A stretch of DNA of 64,000 bases, taken from contig NZ_JAQGNQ010000083.1 of assembly GCF_028291745.1 (NCBI RefSeq), forward strand, positions 1-64,000, in the 5' to 3' direction. Positions within the stretch are counted from its first letter, which is position 1, and every line of letters starts with the position of its first letter. The notes below the pieces were generated by a model. That model ran no database searches and had not been told where the DNA came from. It worked only from the letters and a program-made list of their open reading frames with translations. The translations under genes and the position numbers were made by a program. Source of the DNA: Ramlibacter sp. GTDB lineage: Bacteria > Pseudomonadota > Gammaproteobacteria > Burkholderiales > Burkholderiaceae_C. This document shows, piece by piece, positions 53,901 through 63,663 of the stretch.

Positions 53901-56900
53901 CGCGATCGGGACCGGTTGTACCTGCAGGAGCTGGCGCGCGACACGTGGCGTTTCTTCGAGCGAACGGTCGGCGCGGAAGATAACCATCTGCCCCCCGACA
54001 ACCTGCAGCTGGTGCCGGAGCCGACCATCGCCCACCGCACCTCGCCCACCAATATCGGCCTGTACCTGGTGGCGGTCTGCTGTGCCCGGGAATTCGGCTG
54101 GATCAGTACCGGGGAACTGACCGCCCGCCTGCAGGCGACGCTGGATACGATGGACCGCCTGCCGCGCCACCGCGGGCACCTGCTGAACTGGTACGACACC
54201 AGGACGCTGGAGATCCTGCCGCCCGCCTACGTGTCGACCGTGGACAGCGGCAACCTCGCCGGCCTTTTGCTGACCGTGGCGCAGGCGTGCCGGGCGCTGG
54301 CGCGTGCGGGCACCGACGGCACTGGGGTACGTGCCGAGCTGCTGCTCCTGGCGGACCGTTCGCGCGAACTGGCCATGGCGATGGACTTTCGCTGCCTGTA
54401 CGACGGCAAGCGGCACCTGTTCCACATCGGCCTGCGGGTGCAGGAACAGGCTCTCGATGCCAGCTACTACGACCTGCTCGCGTCCGAATCGCGCTTGACC
54501 AGCCTGCTCGCGATCGCCAAGGGTGACGTGCCGCGCCGGCACTGGTCCGCATTGGGCCGGCCCTTCCTGTCGGTCGGCGTGGTCGCCGGACTCAAGTCGT
54601 GGTCCGGCTCGATGTTCGAGTACCTGATGCCGTCGCTGCTGTTGCCTGAACCCGCTGGGGGCCTGCTGCATTCCGCCTCCTGCGCCGCCGTCGCCGAACA
54701 GCGCGCCTGCGGCGAGGCGCTGGGGTTGCCGTGGGGCATTTCGGAATCGGCGTATTTCGCGCAGGACCATTCCCTGGCCTTCCAGTACGGGCCCTTCGGC
54801 GCACCGCGACTGGCGCTGCGTCGCACGCCGACCGCGGAACGGGTGATCGCGCCGTACGCCACGCTGCTGGCGACGATGTTCGAGCCGCGGGATGCCACTG
54901 CCAACCTGCAGCGGCTGCAGGAGCTCGGGGGTCGCGGCGAGCTCGGCATGTTCGAGGCGCTGGACTGCACCGCTTCGCGCCAGGCGGCGACGCAACCTTA
55001 CACGGTGGTCGAAACCTTCATGGCACACCACCAGGGCATGGCCTTGGCGGCCCTGTGCGACGTGCTGTGCGCCGGCGCGCCGCGGCGCTGGCTGTCGGCC
55101 GACCCGATGATCGCGGCGCACGAAGTGCTGCTGCACGAGAGCACGCCCAGGCAGATCGTGGAGAGCGCCGACCCCAGGCAGCCGCCCGCACCCGGCAGCA
55201 GTGCGCAGGCGCCGGTGTTCCAGGCCCGCAAGGTCGACCCGGCCACCCGCGGCTGGAAACCGACGCACCTGTTGTCCAACGGCCGCTACAGCGTGGCCCT
55301 GCGTCCGAGCGGGGCGGGCGTGAGCCGCTGGCAGGGGCAGAACATCACGCGCTGGCGCGACGACCTGCTGCGCGACGACTTCGGCAGCTTTTTCTACGTG
55401 TCGCGCCCGGACCGCACAGCTCTGGTCTCGCTCACCTCCAGTCCCGCCCCCGGGGCGAACTGGCGCTACCAGGCGCGCTTCATGGCCGACCGGGTCGAGT
55501 TCGACGCACAGGGGGACGACCTGGCTTGCGGCGTCACGGTGCTGGTCAGCCCGGAGGACGACACCGAGCTGCGCATCGTCACCTTGCGCAATACCGGCAA
55601 GAGCACCGCCACCTGGGAGCTGGTGTCCAGCTTCGAGCCGGTGCTGGCCGCTGCGGCGGCCGACGAGGCGCATCCCGCGTTCTCCAACCTGTTCATCCAC
55701 ACCAGCTGGCAGCCGCAATCGCGCGCCCTGGTGATGACGCGCAGGCCGCGCCTGCAAGGCGACCCCGAGATCGCAGCCGCTCATTTCCTGGCCGGCGCCG
55801 AAGGCGAGCTGGTTTCGGTTCAGTGCATCACCGACCGCCGTGCGTTCCGTGGGCGCAACCGGGCCGTCGCGGATCCGGCGCTCGCTTCCGAGTCCAGGGA
55901 TGGCGATGGTGCGCCGGTGAACGGCCTCGATCCCGTCGCCTGCCTGCGCGTGCGAGTGCGGCTGGCGCCGGGCGCGCTGGCGCGCCTGACGTTCGCCACG
56001 ACCGCGGCACCCCAGGCAACGGAGCTGGCCGCCCGCATCGACAGCTACCGGCAGCCGATGCACGTGGAGCGCGCGGTGCGCATGGCGGCCACGCTGGCCC
56101 AGGTGCGGCTGCGGGACCTCGGGCTGACGCCGGGCGAGAACATCGCCCTGCAGGACTTCACGACCGCGCTCATGTACAGCGCGCCCCGCGCCGCCCCGGA
56201 ACCCGGGCCGATCGACCAGCGACAGCTCTGGCGCTTCGGCCTCTCGGGCGACAAGCCGATCCTGCTGGTTCGCATCCATTCCGCCGACGGCATACCGCTG
56301 CTGCGTTCATTGCTGCGCGCCCAGCCCTGGTGGACCTTCGGCGGTCTGCCGGTGGACGTGGTGGTTCTCAACAGCGAACCCAATTCCTACCTGATGCCGC
56401 TGCAACGCGAGATCCTGGCCTTGCGGGACCGCCTGCTGCAAGTGGTGCGCAACAGCTTTCCGCGCAGCGAGGAGGCCGGCTTCTTCCTGCTGCGCAATCA
56501 GGAGGTCTCGCCCTCGGAGACGGCTGCGTTGGCCGGCTTGGCGCGGGTGATCCTCACGGCCGACGGGCGCCCGCTGGAGGCGCAGGCGGCTGCCCGGCGC
56601 GAGCTCTGGGCCGGGCCGCCGCTGCAGCCGCTGGCACCGGTAGCGACCGCGATCGACACGGGCGCCGTCGCAAGGATCCGCGTTGCCGCGCCAACGGGTG
56701 AATTCGACGCCGCCACCGGTGAGTTCCGCTTCGAGCTCGCGCCGGGCCAGGCGCCGCCGCGTCCGTGGGTCAACGTGATTGCCAACCGCGGCTTCGGCTT
56801 CCAGGTGTCGGAGGCGGGCAGCGGGTACACGTGGGCCGTGAACAGCCGCCTGCACCAGCTCACTGCCTGGTCCAACGATCCGGTGGCGGACCCGGCGGCG

Positions 56901-59096
56901 GAACACTGGCTGCTGCAGGACCTGGACAGCGGCGAAGTGTTCAGTGTCACGCGGGCCGGCGGGCCGCTGCGGGTGCGGCACGGCCAGGGTTACACGGTGT
57001 TCGAAAGTTCACGCGCCGGCCTGGAGGTGGAAGCGACCTTCTTCGCCGACCTCGTGGACTCGGTCAAGGTCGTGCGCGTGCAACTGCGCAATGACGCAGG
57101 CACCCGCTTGCGGCTGCGCGCGCTGGGACTGGTCGAATGGCAGCTGGGCGCCAACCGTGGCGACCGGCGCGGCGTCCTGACCTGGAAAGGGTCCGACCTG
57201 GCGGCACTGTTCGCGCAGCAGCGCGAGCAACGTGCAGGCTTCGGCGGGCACACCGCGTTCCTGTCGGTCCAGGGTGGGGTGCCGCTCGCGCAATGGACCT
57301 GCGACCGTGCCGAGTTCTTCGATGGCACGGGTCGAATAGGCCTGCCTGCGACCCTGGCAGGGCGCAGCGGGCCAGGCCTGGACCCCTGCGCGGCGATCGC
57401 CGGCGACTTCGTCCTTGCCGCCGGCGAGGATGCTTCGTTCACGTTTGTGCTGGGCCACGCGACCTCGCCCGAAGCGGCGCGGCAGCTGGCCGCCGGCTGG
57501 AGTGGCCGCGACCCGCTGCAGGCGTTGGCGCAGGTCAAGCGCTGGTGGTCGGGGCTGAACGATGCGGTGCAGGTCACGACCCCGGACCCGCTGTTCGACG
57601 CGCTGGTGAACCGCTGGCTGCTGTACCAGACCGTGAGCTGCCGGCTCTGGTCCAAGGCCGGCTTCTACCAGGCCGGCGGCGCGTCCGGCTTTCGCGACCA
57701 GTTGCAGGATGCGATGGCGCTGACGCTGGCCGACCCCGGGCGCCTGCGCGAGCAGATCGTCCTCAACGCCTCGCGTCAGTTCCAGGAGGGGGACGTGCAG
57801 CACTGGTGGCACGCTCCCGGCGGCGAAGGCGTGCGGACCCATTTCTCGGACGACCTGCTCTGGCTGCCGTACGCCTGCGCGCACTACCTGGAGGCGACCG
57901 GCGACGCCACGCTGCTGGACCAGCAGGTGCCCTTCATCGAGGGCGCGGCCATTCCGGCGGGCGCCGAAGACGCGTACTACACGCCGGCCGTTTCGGCGGA
58001 TGGCGCCAGCGTGTACGAGCACTGTGCGCGCACCATCGACCGCAGCCTGCCGGTGGGCGTGCATGGACTGCCGCTGATGGGCACGGGCGACTGGAACGAC
58101 GGCATGAACCGCGTCGGGCACCAGGGGCGCGGCGAGTCGGTGTGGCTCGCGTGGTTCCTGTGCGCCGTCACCGAGCAGTTCGCGCCCCTGGCAACGGCGC
58201 GCGGCGAGGGCGAAAGGGCGCAGCGCTGGCTGCGCTCGCGCGACGGCTGGATCGCGGCGCTGCACGGTGCGGGATGGGACGGCAGTTGGTTCCGGCGCGC
58301 CTTTTTCGACGACGGCGAGCCGTTGGGGTCCGCAGCGAACAGCGAGTGCCGCATCGATCTCATTGCGCAGTCCTGGGCCGTGCTTTCCGGCGCTTCAACG
58401 CCGGCCTTCACCGCGCCCGCGCTGGCGGCCGTCGAGCAGCATCTGTTCGATGCGGATGCCGCTCTGCTGCTGCTGCTGGCGCCGCCGCTGGAGCACTCGG
58501 CCCACAACCCGGGCTACATCCAGGCCTATCCGCCGGGCGTGCGCGAGAACGGTGGGCAGTATTCGCACGCCGCCGTGTGGGGCCTGATGGCGCAGGCGCT
58601 GGCCGGAGATCCGGAAGCGGCGTGGCGCAGCTTCAAGGGCATCAGCCCTGCGCACCGCAGCCGCGACCCGCGACAGGCAGCAGCCTATGAGCTCGAGCCC
58701 TACGTCACGGCAGGTGACACCTTCGGCGCCGCTCCCTATGTCGGCCGCGGCGGGTGGAGCTGGTACACGGGCTCGGCCGGCTGGCTGTACCGCGCCGCAG
58801 TCGAAACCTTGTTGGGGCTGCAGGTGCGTCCGGGCGCCCTCGCACTCTCGCCCCGGCTGCCAGCCCACTGGCCATCGTTCGAACTGCGCCTGAAGGTGCA
58901 GCAGCGCCACATCACGCTGCACTGGGAACGGGACTTGCACCCGTCGCGCCTGCTGCAGCCGGATGTGCAGGTCGGGTGGGGTGAGTGGGTCGACTTCGAG
59001 AGGCTGCCGGCGCAGGCAGTGCTGCTGGTGTGCGGCGAGGCACCTGCGATGCCGCCATCGCAAGTCGAACCGCCGGCCGTGCCGCAACCGGCATGA
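50946..59096 (+). CDS. ndvB: Cyclic beta-1,2-glucan synthase (NdvB/ChvB-like)
   Basis: About 2,716 residues, a giant inner-membrane enzyme making cyclic periplasmic glucans from UDP-glucose. The family-like N-terminus (PPIRAELFGRHRFEEHGRSL) lies before the first GTG (51108), so a start at CTG 50946, overlapping the small gene's stop, is proposed. The GT84 module has LDSDTGLPPGALREL (about 620) and RLHRWTRGDWQLLP (about 768), set among helices such as IGAIALGTIVLLFLASRRLD. A glycoamylase-like domain has PWGISESAYFAQDH (about 1265) and VETFMAHHQGMAL (about 1357). The GH94 phosphorylase end has GTGDWNDGMNRVG with the catalytic Asp (about 2378) and GGWSWYTGSAGWLYR. These parts polymerise, cyclise and size the ring. 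Linkage type is inferred from family. Confidence 0.88.
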   Translation: MKAADRAGIDWLAALTPYARDLLQSAGEIEPPIRAELFGRHRFEEHGRSLAAAQVVQEGGDRRGPAFFPRVEQNLKALRRAYDQVAITSSSGHYVTPAADWLLDNFHLVEAQLEQIREGVPGRYYADLPKLAHAPLAGLPRVYGIAWAYVAHTDSVLDPEILSAFLDAYQEVSELRLAELWALPTTLRVVLLENLRRMADEIASGKVARELAHAVGDLAASVTEAQLDLLDAQVTRVGLRRAWLAQLWQRIPADGADGSPGLTRWMEKNCPDGPALVMESQTAQVTANLTVGNIITTLRLIGQLDWVDLIEPVSRSLQALRQLPSFARESELTRQQITRAMEQLARHSRKPELQVAQAVVAIAQASAGPAVEQTAGYYLIGEGRGALAASLGLPAGGKTGRRARLPLYIGAIALGTIVLLFLASRRLDLQGLTGVLFLFLLAWPASEAAASLVHRLLAESLKVQLLPRLELAAGIPPGSAVLVVIPTMLTAPASTRLLLQQLERHWLANREQHAQFALLTDWTDADAETLHTDAPLLADALAQVDALNARVPVADGAQPRFLLIHRPRRWCETQRRWLGWERKRGKLELLVRALATGAWQGFEPLAPTLRLQQGIRFVLTLDSDTGLPPGALRELVAVADHPLNAPRVDPASRRVVAGYGILQPQLVTPLTPDGRNTRFHRLFAGQAGIDPYNSAVSDVYQDLFGTASFSGKGLLNVHACHAVLDGRLPDESILSHDLLEGAIARCGYVSDVALVEEFPQHPGVAASRLHRWTRGDWQLLPVMIKARAFGIDALGLWKMGDNLRRSLVLPACAVLLALSVFEGSLHPVGAIVMVFGALLAGPMLGALAGLVPTRGGIAWRHFFHVGKTELLRALAASAWQFSQLAAQAVLLADAIARSLWRMGVSRRKLLEWTTAEQAQGAARDHLPSFVRQHGPASLLCAALGVASLWGRHPVAGILLFSFWACSPLVSWWSAITQGRTALGELRDRDRLYLQELARDTWRFFERTVGAEDNHLPPDNLQLVPEPTIAHRTSPTNIGLYLVAVCCAREFGWISTGELTARLQATLDTMDRLPRHRGHLLNWYDTRTLEILPPAYVSTVDSGNLAGLLLTVAQACRALARAGTDGTGVRAELLLLADRSRELAMAMDFRCLYDGKRHLFHIGLRVQEQALDASYYDLLASESRLTSLLAIAKGDVPRRHWSALGRPFLSVGVVAGLKSWSGSMFEYLMPSLLLPEPAGGLLHSASCAAVAEQRACGEALGLPWGISESAYFAQDHSLAFQYGPFGAPRLALRRTPTAERVIAPYATLLATMFEPRDATANLQRLQELGGRGELGMFEALDCTASRQAATQPYTVVETFMAHHQGMALAALCDVLCAGAPRRWLSADPMIAAHEVLLHESTPRQIVESADPRQPPAPGSSAQAPVFQARKVDPATRGWKPTHLLSNGRYSVALRPSGAGVSRWQGQNITRWRDDLLRDDFGSFFYVSRPDRTALVSLTSSPAPGANWRYQARFMADRVEFDAQGDDLACGVTVLVSPEDDTELRIVTLRNTGKSTATWELVSSFEPVLAAAAADEAHPAFSNLFIHTSWQPQSRALVMTRRPRLQGDPEIAAAHFLAGAEGELVSVQCITDRRAFRGRNRAVADPALASESRDGDGAPVNGLDPVACLRVRVRLAPGALARLTFATTAAPQATELAARIDSYRQPMHVERAVRMAATLAQVRLRDLGLTPGENIALQDFTTALMYSAPRAAPEPGPIDQRQLWRFGLSGDKPILLVRIHSADGIPLLRSLLRAQPWWTFGGLPVDVVVLNSEPNSYLMPLQREILALRDRLLQVVRNSFPRSEEAGFFLLRNQEVSPSETAALAGLARVILTADGRPLEAQAAARRELWAGPPLQPLAPVATAIDTGAVARIRVAAPTGEFDAATGEFRFELAPGQAPPRPWVNVIANRGFGFQVSEAGSGYTWAVNSRLHQLTAWSNDPVADPAAEHWLLQDLDSGEVFSVTRAGGPLRVRHGQGYTVFESSRAGLEVEATFFADLVDSVKVVRVQLRNDAGTRLRLRALGLVEWQLGANRGDRRGVLTWKGSDLAALFAQQREQRAGFGGHTAFLSVQGGVPLAQWTCDRAEFFDGTGRIGLPATLAGRSGPGLDPCAAIAGDFVLAAGEDASFTFVLGHATSPEAARQLAAGWSGRDPLQALAQVKRWWSGLNDAVQVTTPDPLFDALVNRWLLYQTVSCRLWSKAGFYQAGGASGFRDQLQDAMALTLADPGRLREQIVLNASRQFQEGDVQHWWHAPGGEGVRTHFSDDLLWLPYACAHYLEATGDATLLDQQVPFIEGAAIPAGAEDAYYTPAVSADGASVYEHCARTIDRSLPVGVHGLPLMGTGDWNDGMNRVGHQGRGESVWLAWFLCAVTEQFAPLATARGEGERAQRWLRSRDGWIAALHGAGWDGSWFRRAFFDDGEPLGSAANSECRIDLIAQSWAVLSGASTPAFTAPALAAVEQHLFDADAALLLLLAPPLEHSAHNPGYIQAYPPGVRENGGQYSHAAVWGLMAQALAGDPEAAWRSFKGISPAHRSRDPRQAAAYELEPYVTAGDTFGAAPYVGRGGWSWYTGSAGWLYRAAVETLLGLQVRPGALALSPRLPAHWPSFELRLKVQQRHITLHWERDLHPSRLLQPDVQVGWGEWVDFERLPAQAVLLVCGEAPAMPPSQVEPPAVPQPA

Positions 59097-59334
59097 GCCG
59101 CACTGTGACGGGCCGAGAGCTCGCCTGGGGTGTCACGAGCGTGATGCTGCGCTACGCACCGCGTTGAGCGGGCTCACTGGCCGCCGGCGAACGGGAGGTA
59201 AGGCAGCACCAGCGTCAGGGCGATTGAGATAGCCGCCCGATCTGTGATCCCTCGCATGTCATCTGGCCAGCTTCGGCATTACGTGCACACGTTGCAGCGC
59301 ACGGCAAAGTGAGACGGACCGCGTTCAGCGGAGG
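59097..59334. other. Convergent spacer with a short membrane-protein tail
   Basis: 238 bases between converging genes. The minus strand at 59177-59253 reads a short hydrophobic end (AISIALTLVLPYLPFAGGQ, stop), which looks like a transporter or ATPase tail but is too short to name. No clear terminator hairpin with a T-run is seen. Confidence 0.35.
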
Positions 59335-60966
59335 TCAGTGATTCGCATGCAACGTCTCCAGGAAGACGCGCCCTTCGCGCACTACATCCAGCGCCCGCTT
59401 TGGATCGATCAGCATCAGCACCTGATGCGCAATGCCAGGGTCGGCATGCAGCAGCGTCCGGGTGCATTCGGCATACGACTGCAGTTCGGCGAGGCTGCCG
59501 GCGAGCCGGTCGGCGTCCGATGCGGCAGGCGAGTTCTCGTGCGCGGCCTGGCGCACGAGAACGCAGACCTTGGCGCACAGGACCAGCCCTTCAACCCATC
59601 TCTCGAAGTGCATGAACTGCGCTTCCACGTATCTCTGGACGCGCGCGTCCAGGCCAGCCGCCGGGCGGGCGATGTCGGCGACGAGCCGACGCGCGTCGGC
59701 CAACGCGCTGTCCTTCTCCGCGAGGAGCGCCTTCGCCTTGTCGCGATCGAGCACGAGGTCATCCGCCCGCGACGGGTCCCAGGCGGCGAGGCTGTCGCGC
59801 ACCTCCATGCCCCACCAGGCGCGCTGGATGCTTCGCGGCAGCATGCTGTTGTCCGCGGACACGGCGTCGTTCATGTAGGCCGCATGACGCACCACCGGCA
59901 GCGTTCGCTCCAGGATGCCCGCTAGCCACGGGGCCGCGGCCTGGTCCCAGCCGCGCTCAGCCAGCCAGCGCCGGCAGGTCTCGCGCGCGTCGATGCGGTC
60001 GTCGCGGGCCCACGCCGCTGCCGCGATCAGGTTCGCCTCGTTCAGCGTGTCCAGCGCGTCCAGATCGTTGATGCGCTCCCATTCGATGCGGAAGATCGCG
60101 CCACTCACGCCGTGCCGGGCCCAGCGCGGCATGCGTTGCCTCAGGTCGTCCAGCACGAAGCACGGCATCAGACCCCAGCCGAAGAACTGGCCCATGACGT
60201 CGTACTCGATGAACTGCTGCCGCTGCAGCGCGCCGATCGCCGGGTTGTCGGGAAAGGTGACATAGAAATCGTGCGGCATCGCCTTGATGCAGAACACGAT
60301 GTCCTCGGGCGCGCGCCGCACCGCCTCGATGAGCGGCTGGTGATCCGAGGGCTTGTAGGCGAAGTCGCGGATGGCCAGTTGCTTGCCGCGGGCGTGGATG
60401 GGCCCGTGCAGTGCAGTGATCATGCGCGAATACCAATCGGCGAGCGGCTCGCGTTGGCACAGTTCGCACTGGCAACGGTTCTGTACGCGGGAGGCGCGGC
60501 TCTCCTGCGAGCCGAAGCTCACGATCATGCCGGCAAGACCGGGGAAATCGTCGAAAAGCTCCGCGGTCTTGTGGCCTATGTACTCGGTCCAGAACGGCTC
60601 CGAGGGACAGAAGACGCCGCCCTTGATCACTTCCGGATGGAGGGAAAGCACCTCATCCGAGAACCCGATTTCCTTGACGTTCACCCACACCGCGACGCCC
60701 GCACCCGCTGCCAACCCCAGCAGCCGCCCGAAGTAGGCGCGGTTGTTGAAGATTGCGTTCTCGCCGCGCCGTGAGGGCAGGTCGCTCCACAGCGCATACG
60801 GGTCGAAGTAGGCGCGCGGGTACACGATCTGGTGCACCAGGTCAGACTCGTGCAGCACCAGCGTGTTCAATCCGTGCCGCTGCATGAAGGCGAGCAGCTT
60901 GACGACGTGATCGCGCTCCCACATGCGCTGGCCGTGCAGTTCCACGGCGCGAAGCTGGAAGGCCAT
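59335..60966 (-). CDS. Putative barrel-type glycosidase, paralogue A
   Basis: 543 residues, cytosolic by lack of a signal peptide. The N-terminal two-thirds resembles TIM-barrel glycoside hydrolases of the GH20/GH67-like kind: HGQRMWERDHVVKLLAFMQR, then LNTLVLHESDLVH, VAVWVNVKEIGF and FPGLAGMIVSFGSQESRA. Next comes a Cys motif RCQCELCQRE, then RDFAYKPSDHQPLIEA, FCIKAMPHDFYVTFPDNPAI and FIEYDVMGQFFGWG. The Cys trio (CxCxxC) may bind zinc. Acidic candidates for catalysis are the Glu in VKEIG and QESR. It is about one-third identical by eye to the preceding gene's protein. Start ATG 60966 shares one base with that gene's stop. Last gene of the uronate-type operon; substrate unknown. Confidence 0.6.
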   Translation of the reverse strand: MAFQLRAVELHGQRMWERDHVVKLLAFMQRHGLNTLVLHESDLVHQIVYPRAYFDPYALWSDLPSRRGENAIFNNRAYFGRLLGLAAGAGVAVWVNVKEIGFSDEVLSLHPEVIKGGVFCPSEPFWTEYIGHKTAELFDDFPGLAGMIVSFGSQESRASRVQNRCQCELCQREPLADWYSRMITALHGPIHARGKQLAIRDFAYKPSDHQPLIEAVRRAPEDIVFCIKAMPHDFYVTFPDNPAIGALQRQQFIEYDVMGQFFGWGLMPCFVLDDLRQRMPRWARHGVSGAIFRIEWERINDLDALDTLNEANLIAAAAWARDDRIDARETCRRWLAERGWDQAAAPWLAGILERTLPVVRHAAYMNDAVSADNSMLPRSIQRAWWGMEVRDSLAAWDPSRADDLVLDRDKAKALLAEKDSALADARRLVADIARPAAGLDARVQRYVEAQFMHFERWVEGLVLCAKVCVLVRQAAHENSPAASDADRLAGSLAELQSYAECTRTLLHADPGIAHQVLMLIDPKRALDVVREGRVFLETLHANH

Positions 60967-62663
60967 CAGGCGACCGCCTTCGTCGCCGTGAGCAGCCGCT
61001 CCACGTCGTCAGCCAGCAGGTCCGTGCGCGTCGTGTCCATCAGCCAGTACACGTAATGGGGGTAGGAGCTGCCGTCCAGGCGGCGTCGAACCTGCTCGCC
61101 GAATGCCCGCAGGGGTGCGGCGGTGCCCCGCGCAGCGGCGATCGTGCTCTCGGACGGCCGCTCCTGCGCCTTCTTCACCAGGAACACGGCCCGGGCGCAC
61201 AGCGCGTAGCCGCGGACATAGAGCCGGTACAGGTCCAACATTTCCTTGAAGTCATGCGCCACCCTGGCAGGCAGGCCGAGCGTGGCGGGCTGCAGCGCCG
61301 CTTCGAGCTGGTCGACTTCGCGCACGGCTTGCTCCTTCTCGGCAAAGATGATGTCCAGGTGCGCATCCGTGGGCTCGAGCAGCTTCGAGGCGCCCGGCTC
61401 CCAGTCGTCGCGGCCGTGGATGTCGACCAGCATGTCGAACGCCTTTTTCACCGTATCCGGGTACTGGTCGTCCTCATGGAACAGGTGGCCGCGCACGTAG
61501 GCCGCCTTCTCCATGACCGCCCACGAGGCCCGCATGAAGTCCTTCAGCCGCTGCGGCGCGTCGGCCGCGGTGGCGACGTGCGGTCCATCCATCTCGGACG
61601 CCTCGCGCATCGGCGAATACAACCCGTGCTGCGCCCAGGCTTCGTACACGTCACCGAGCGGGCAATCGACGTCGCGCGCCAGCAGCGCGCCGGCCACGAC
61701 GTTCAGGTTGTTCGGGCTGTTGAACGATCCGGCATCGGTGATCACTTCCCAGTCCGTGCGCAGTGCGATGCCTTCGGCGCCGCTGGCCAGCGCATGGCGC
61801 ATGCGAACCTGCATGTCCTCGACGACGCTGACCGGAAACACGCCGAGCCCGAAGAACTGCCCCCAGGTGTCGAATTCGATCCACTGGCGCAGCCCGCCGG
61901 TGTGGCCGATGCGCGGGTTGTGCGGGAAGGTCGGGTAATAGTCGTGCGGCGTGTTCTTCAGCGAGATCACGATGTCCGGCGAGACGCGCCGGGCCGCATC
62001 CAGCATGCGGCTCTGCTGGTCGGCGGAGTAGGAGAAGTCGCGCACGGCAAACGTCTTGCCGCGCTCGGCCAGCGGGCGATGCATCGCCCGCAGCAGGTCG
62101 GTGTACCAGTCGGTCGGGTCTGTGGCCTGGCAGCGCGGGCATTGGCAGGTGTTGGTCGAGATCGACACTTTGCTCTCGCGCGTTCCGGGGCTGACAATCA
62201 CGCCGGCAAGTCCGGGCACCGCGTCGAGCAGCTCGCGAAACTTCATGTCCACAAGCTCCCACCAGAAGGGATGGCTGGCGCACATCGAGCCATCCGGATT
62301 GCGCAGCTCGGGCCGCTGCTCCAGCACCTGATCGACGTACCAGATCTCCTTGACCTCCAGGTAGAAACCAATGCCGCGGCGCTGTGCCTCGCGCACCACC
62401 TTGTTGATGTAGTGCCGGTTCTGGTAGATCGAGTGCAGGCGCACCGGCCAGCGCTTCCACATCATCTCTTCCGGGAACAGAGCGTGCGGAAACACCAGGT
62501 GGTCGACGATGTCGTTCTGGTGGAAGATCAGGCTGTTGAGGCCGAACTTCTGCATGAAGTCCAGCGCCTCCTCGACCTGCGCCCATTGCCACATCCGGCT
62601 GGAGTGGAACTCGAGGCCGCGGCTGGAGAATCCCTTGCGCGCGTCGGAACGTTCGGTGGTCAT
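60966..62663 (-). CDS. Putative barrel-type glycosidase, paralogue B
   Basis: 565 residues and the same plan as paralogue A: LEFHSSRMWQWAQVEEALDF, LNSLIFHQNDIVDHLVFPHA, IGFYLEVKEIWYVDQVLEQR, VPGLAGVIVSPGTRESKVSI, the Cys motif TCQCPRCQAT, RDFSYSADQQSRMLDAARR, ISLKNTPHDYYPTFPHNPRI and WIEFDTWGQFFGLGVFPVS. A C-terminal helical part of about 180 residues follows. Nothing matches a named GH family with certainty; an alpha-glucuronidase-like or hexosaminidase-like fold is my best guess. ATG 62663 is 7 bases after the binding-protein stop. Two divergent copies in one operon suggest a heterodimer or two linkages. Confidence 0.6.
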   Translation of the reverse strand: MTTERSDARKGFSSRGLEFHSSRMWQWAQVEEALDFMQKFGLNSLIFHQNDIVDHLVFPHALFPEEMMWKRWPVRLHSIYQNRHYINKVVREAQRRGIGFYLEVKEIWYVDQVLEQRPELRNPDGSMCASHPFWWELVDMKFRELLDAVPGLAGVIVSPGTRESKVSISTNTCQCPRCQATDPTDWYTDLLRAMHRPLAERGKTFAVRDFSYSADQQSRMLDAARRVSPDIVISLKNTPHDYYPTFPHNPRIGHTGGLRQWIEFDTWGQFFGLGVFPVSVVEDMQVRMRHALASGAEGIALRTDWEVITDAGSFNSPNNLNVVAGALLARDVDCPLGDVYEAWAQHGLYSPMREASEMDGPHVATAADAPQRLKDFMRASWAVMEKAAYVRGHLFHEDDQYPDTVKKAFDMLVDIHGRDDWEPGASKLLEPTDAHLDIIFAEKEQAVREVDQLEAALQPATLGLPARVAHDFKEMLDLYRLYVRGYALCARAVFLVKKAQERPSESTIAAARGTAAPLRAFGEQVRRRLDGSSYPHYVYWLMDTTRTDLLADDVERLLTATKAVA

Positions 62664-62670
62664 GCGCACT

Positions 62671-63663
62671 TCACTTGCCCCGAACCAGCTGCAGAATCCC
62701 CGTGTCGGTGACCACCTGCTTGTAGTGGAGCTGCTCCGCGGTCCATTTCTTCGCGAATTCCGTGGGGCCCATGTAGGCCGGCTCGATGCCGATCGCACGC
62801 AGTTGCTGCTGCGTCTGCGGGTCGTTGATGATCCTGGCAAAGCCGTCGGCCAGCCTCGTGCGCACCGCCTCCGGCATGTTCTTCGGCGCGCCGATGCCCT
62901 GCCAGAGTGTCACGACGATGTCGTAGCCGAGCTCCTTGGCTGTCGGCGCGTTCGCGAACAGCGGATCCGAGAGCCGCTTTTCGCCGAACACGCACAGGAT
63001 GCGGATCTTGCCCGCCTTCACGTACTCGCGAATGTCCACCGGATTGATGCCGCCGGCCTGGATGTGCCCGCCGAGCAGCGAGGTGATGAGCGTGCCCCCG
63101 CCGTCGAAATTGACGAACTCCATCGGGAACTTGGCCATGTACGTCAATTGCGCCGGACCGAGGTGCGAGGTGTTGCCGATGCCGGTGATGCCGTAATTGC
63201 ACGCCTTCGGATTCGCCTTGCAATAGGCCATGAATTCGCCCAGCGTCTTCCAGGGCGAATCGCCCTTGACGGCCAGCACGAAGGGCACCTCTCCCACCTG
63301 CGCGATCGGCTGCAGGTCCGTGACGTAGTTGTACTTGGCGATCCCGTACAGCGGCTGCGTGACCATGCCGCTGTTGGTGATGCCGACGGTGTAGCCATCG
63401 GGCTTCGCCTGCACCAGTTCGTTCAGGCCGATCATCGCGGCCGCGCCCGGCTTGTTGTCGATGACGAACGGCTGGCCCATGATCTTGTCGCCGTCTTTCG
63501 CCAGCAGGCGGGCGACGATGTCCGAACTGCCCCCGGGGCTGAACGGCACGATGAAGCGGATCGGATGGCTGGGATAGTCCTCGGCCGGCGCCGCGCCCGC
63601 GGCGCTGCACGCGCAGGCTGCGAGCAGCAGCGCGCGCCGCAGGTGCGAGAAAGCTTTCTTCAT
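62671..63663 (-). CDS. Bug/TctC-type periplasmic binding protein
   Basis: 330 residues. The signal peptide MKKAFSHLRRALLLAACACS is cleaved near GAAPA-EDYP. The mature fold shows the family blocks YPSHPIRFIVPFSPGGSSDI, LPA-type cleft residues in GQPFVIDNKPGAAAMIGLNE, YGITGIGNTSHLGPAQL and TLWQGIGAPKNMP. These proteins bind carboxylates such as tricarboxylates, uronates or aromatic acids, and serve tripartite tricarboxylate transporters. No membrane tctAB genes are within view, as is common for orphan Bug proteins in Burkholderiales. Its ATG overlaps the upstream oxidoreductase stop (ATGA), pointing to an acid substrate shared with it. Confidence 0.88.
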   Translation of the reverse strand: MKKAFSHLRRALLLAACACSAAGAAPAEDYPSHPIRFIVPFSPGGSSDIVARLLAKDGDKIMGQPFVIDNKPGAAAMIGLNELVQAKPDGYTVGITNSGMVTQPLYGIAKYNYVTDLQPIAQVGEVPFVLAVKGDSPWKTLGEFMAYCKANPKACNYGITGIGNTSHLGPAQLTYMAKFPMEFVNFDGGGTLITSLLGGHIQAGGINPVDIREYVKAGKIRILCVFGEKRLSDPLFANAPTAKELGYDIVVTLWQGIGAPKNMPEAVRTRLADGFARIINDPQTQQQLRAIGIEPAYMGPTEFAKKWTAEQLHYKQVVTDTGILQLVRGK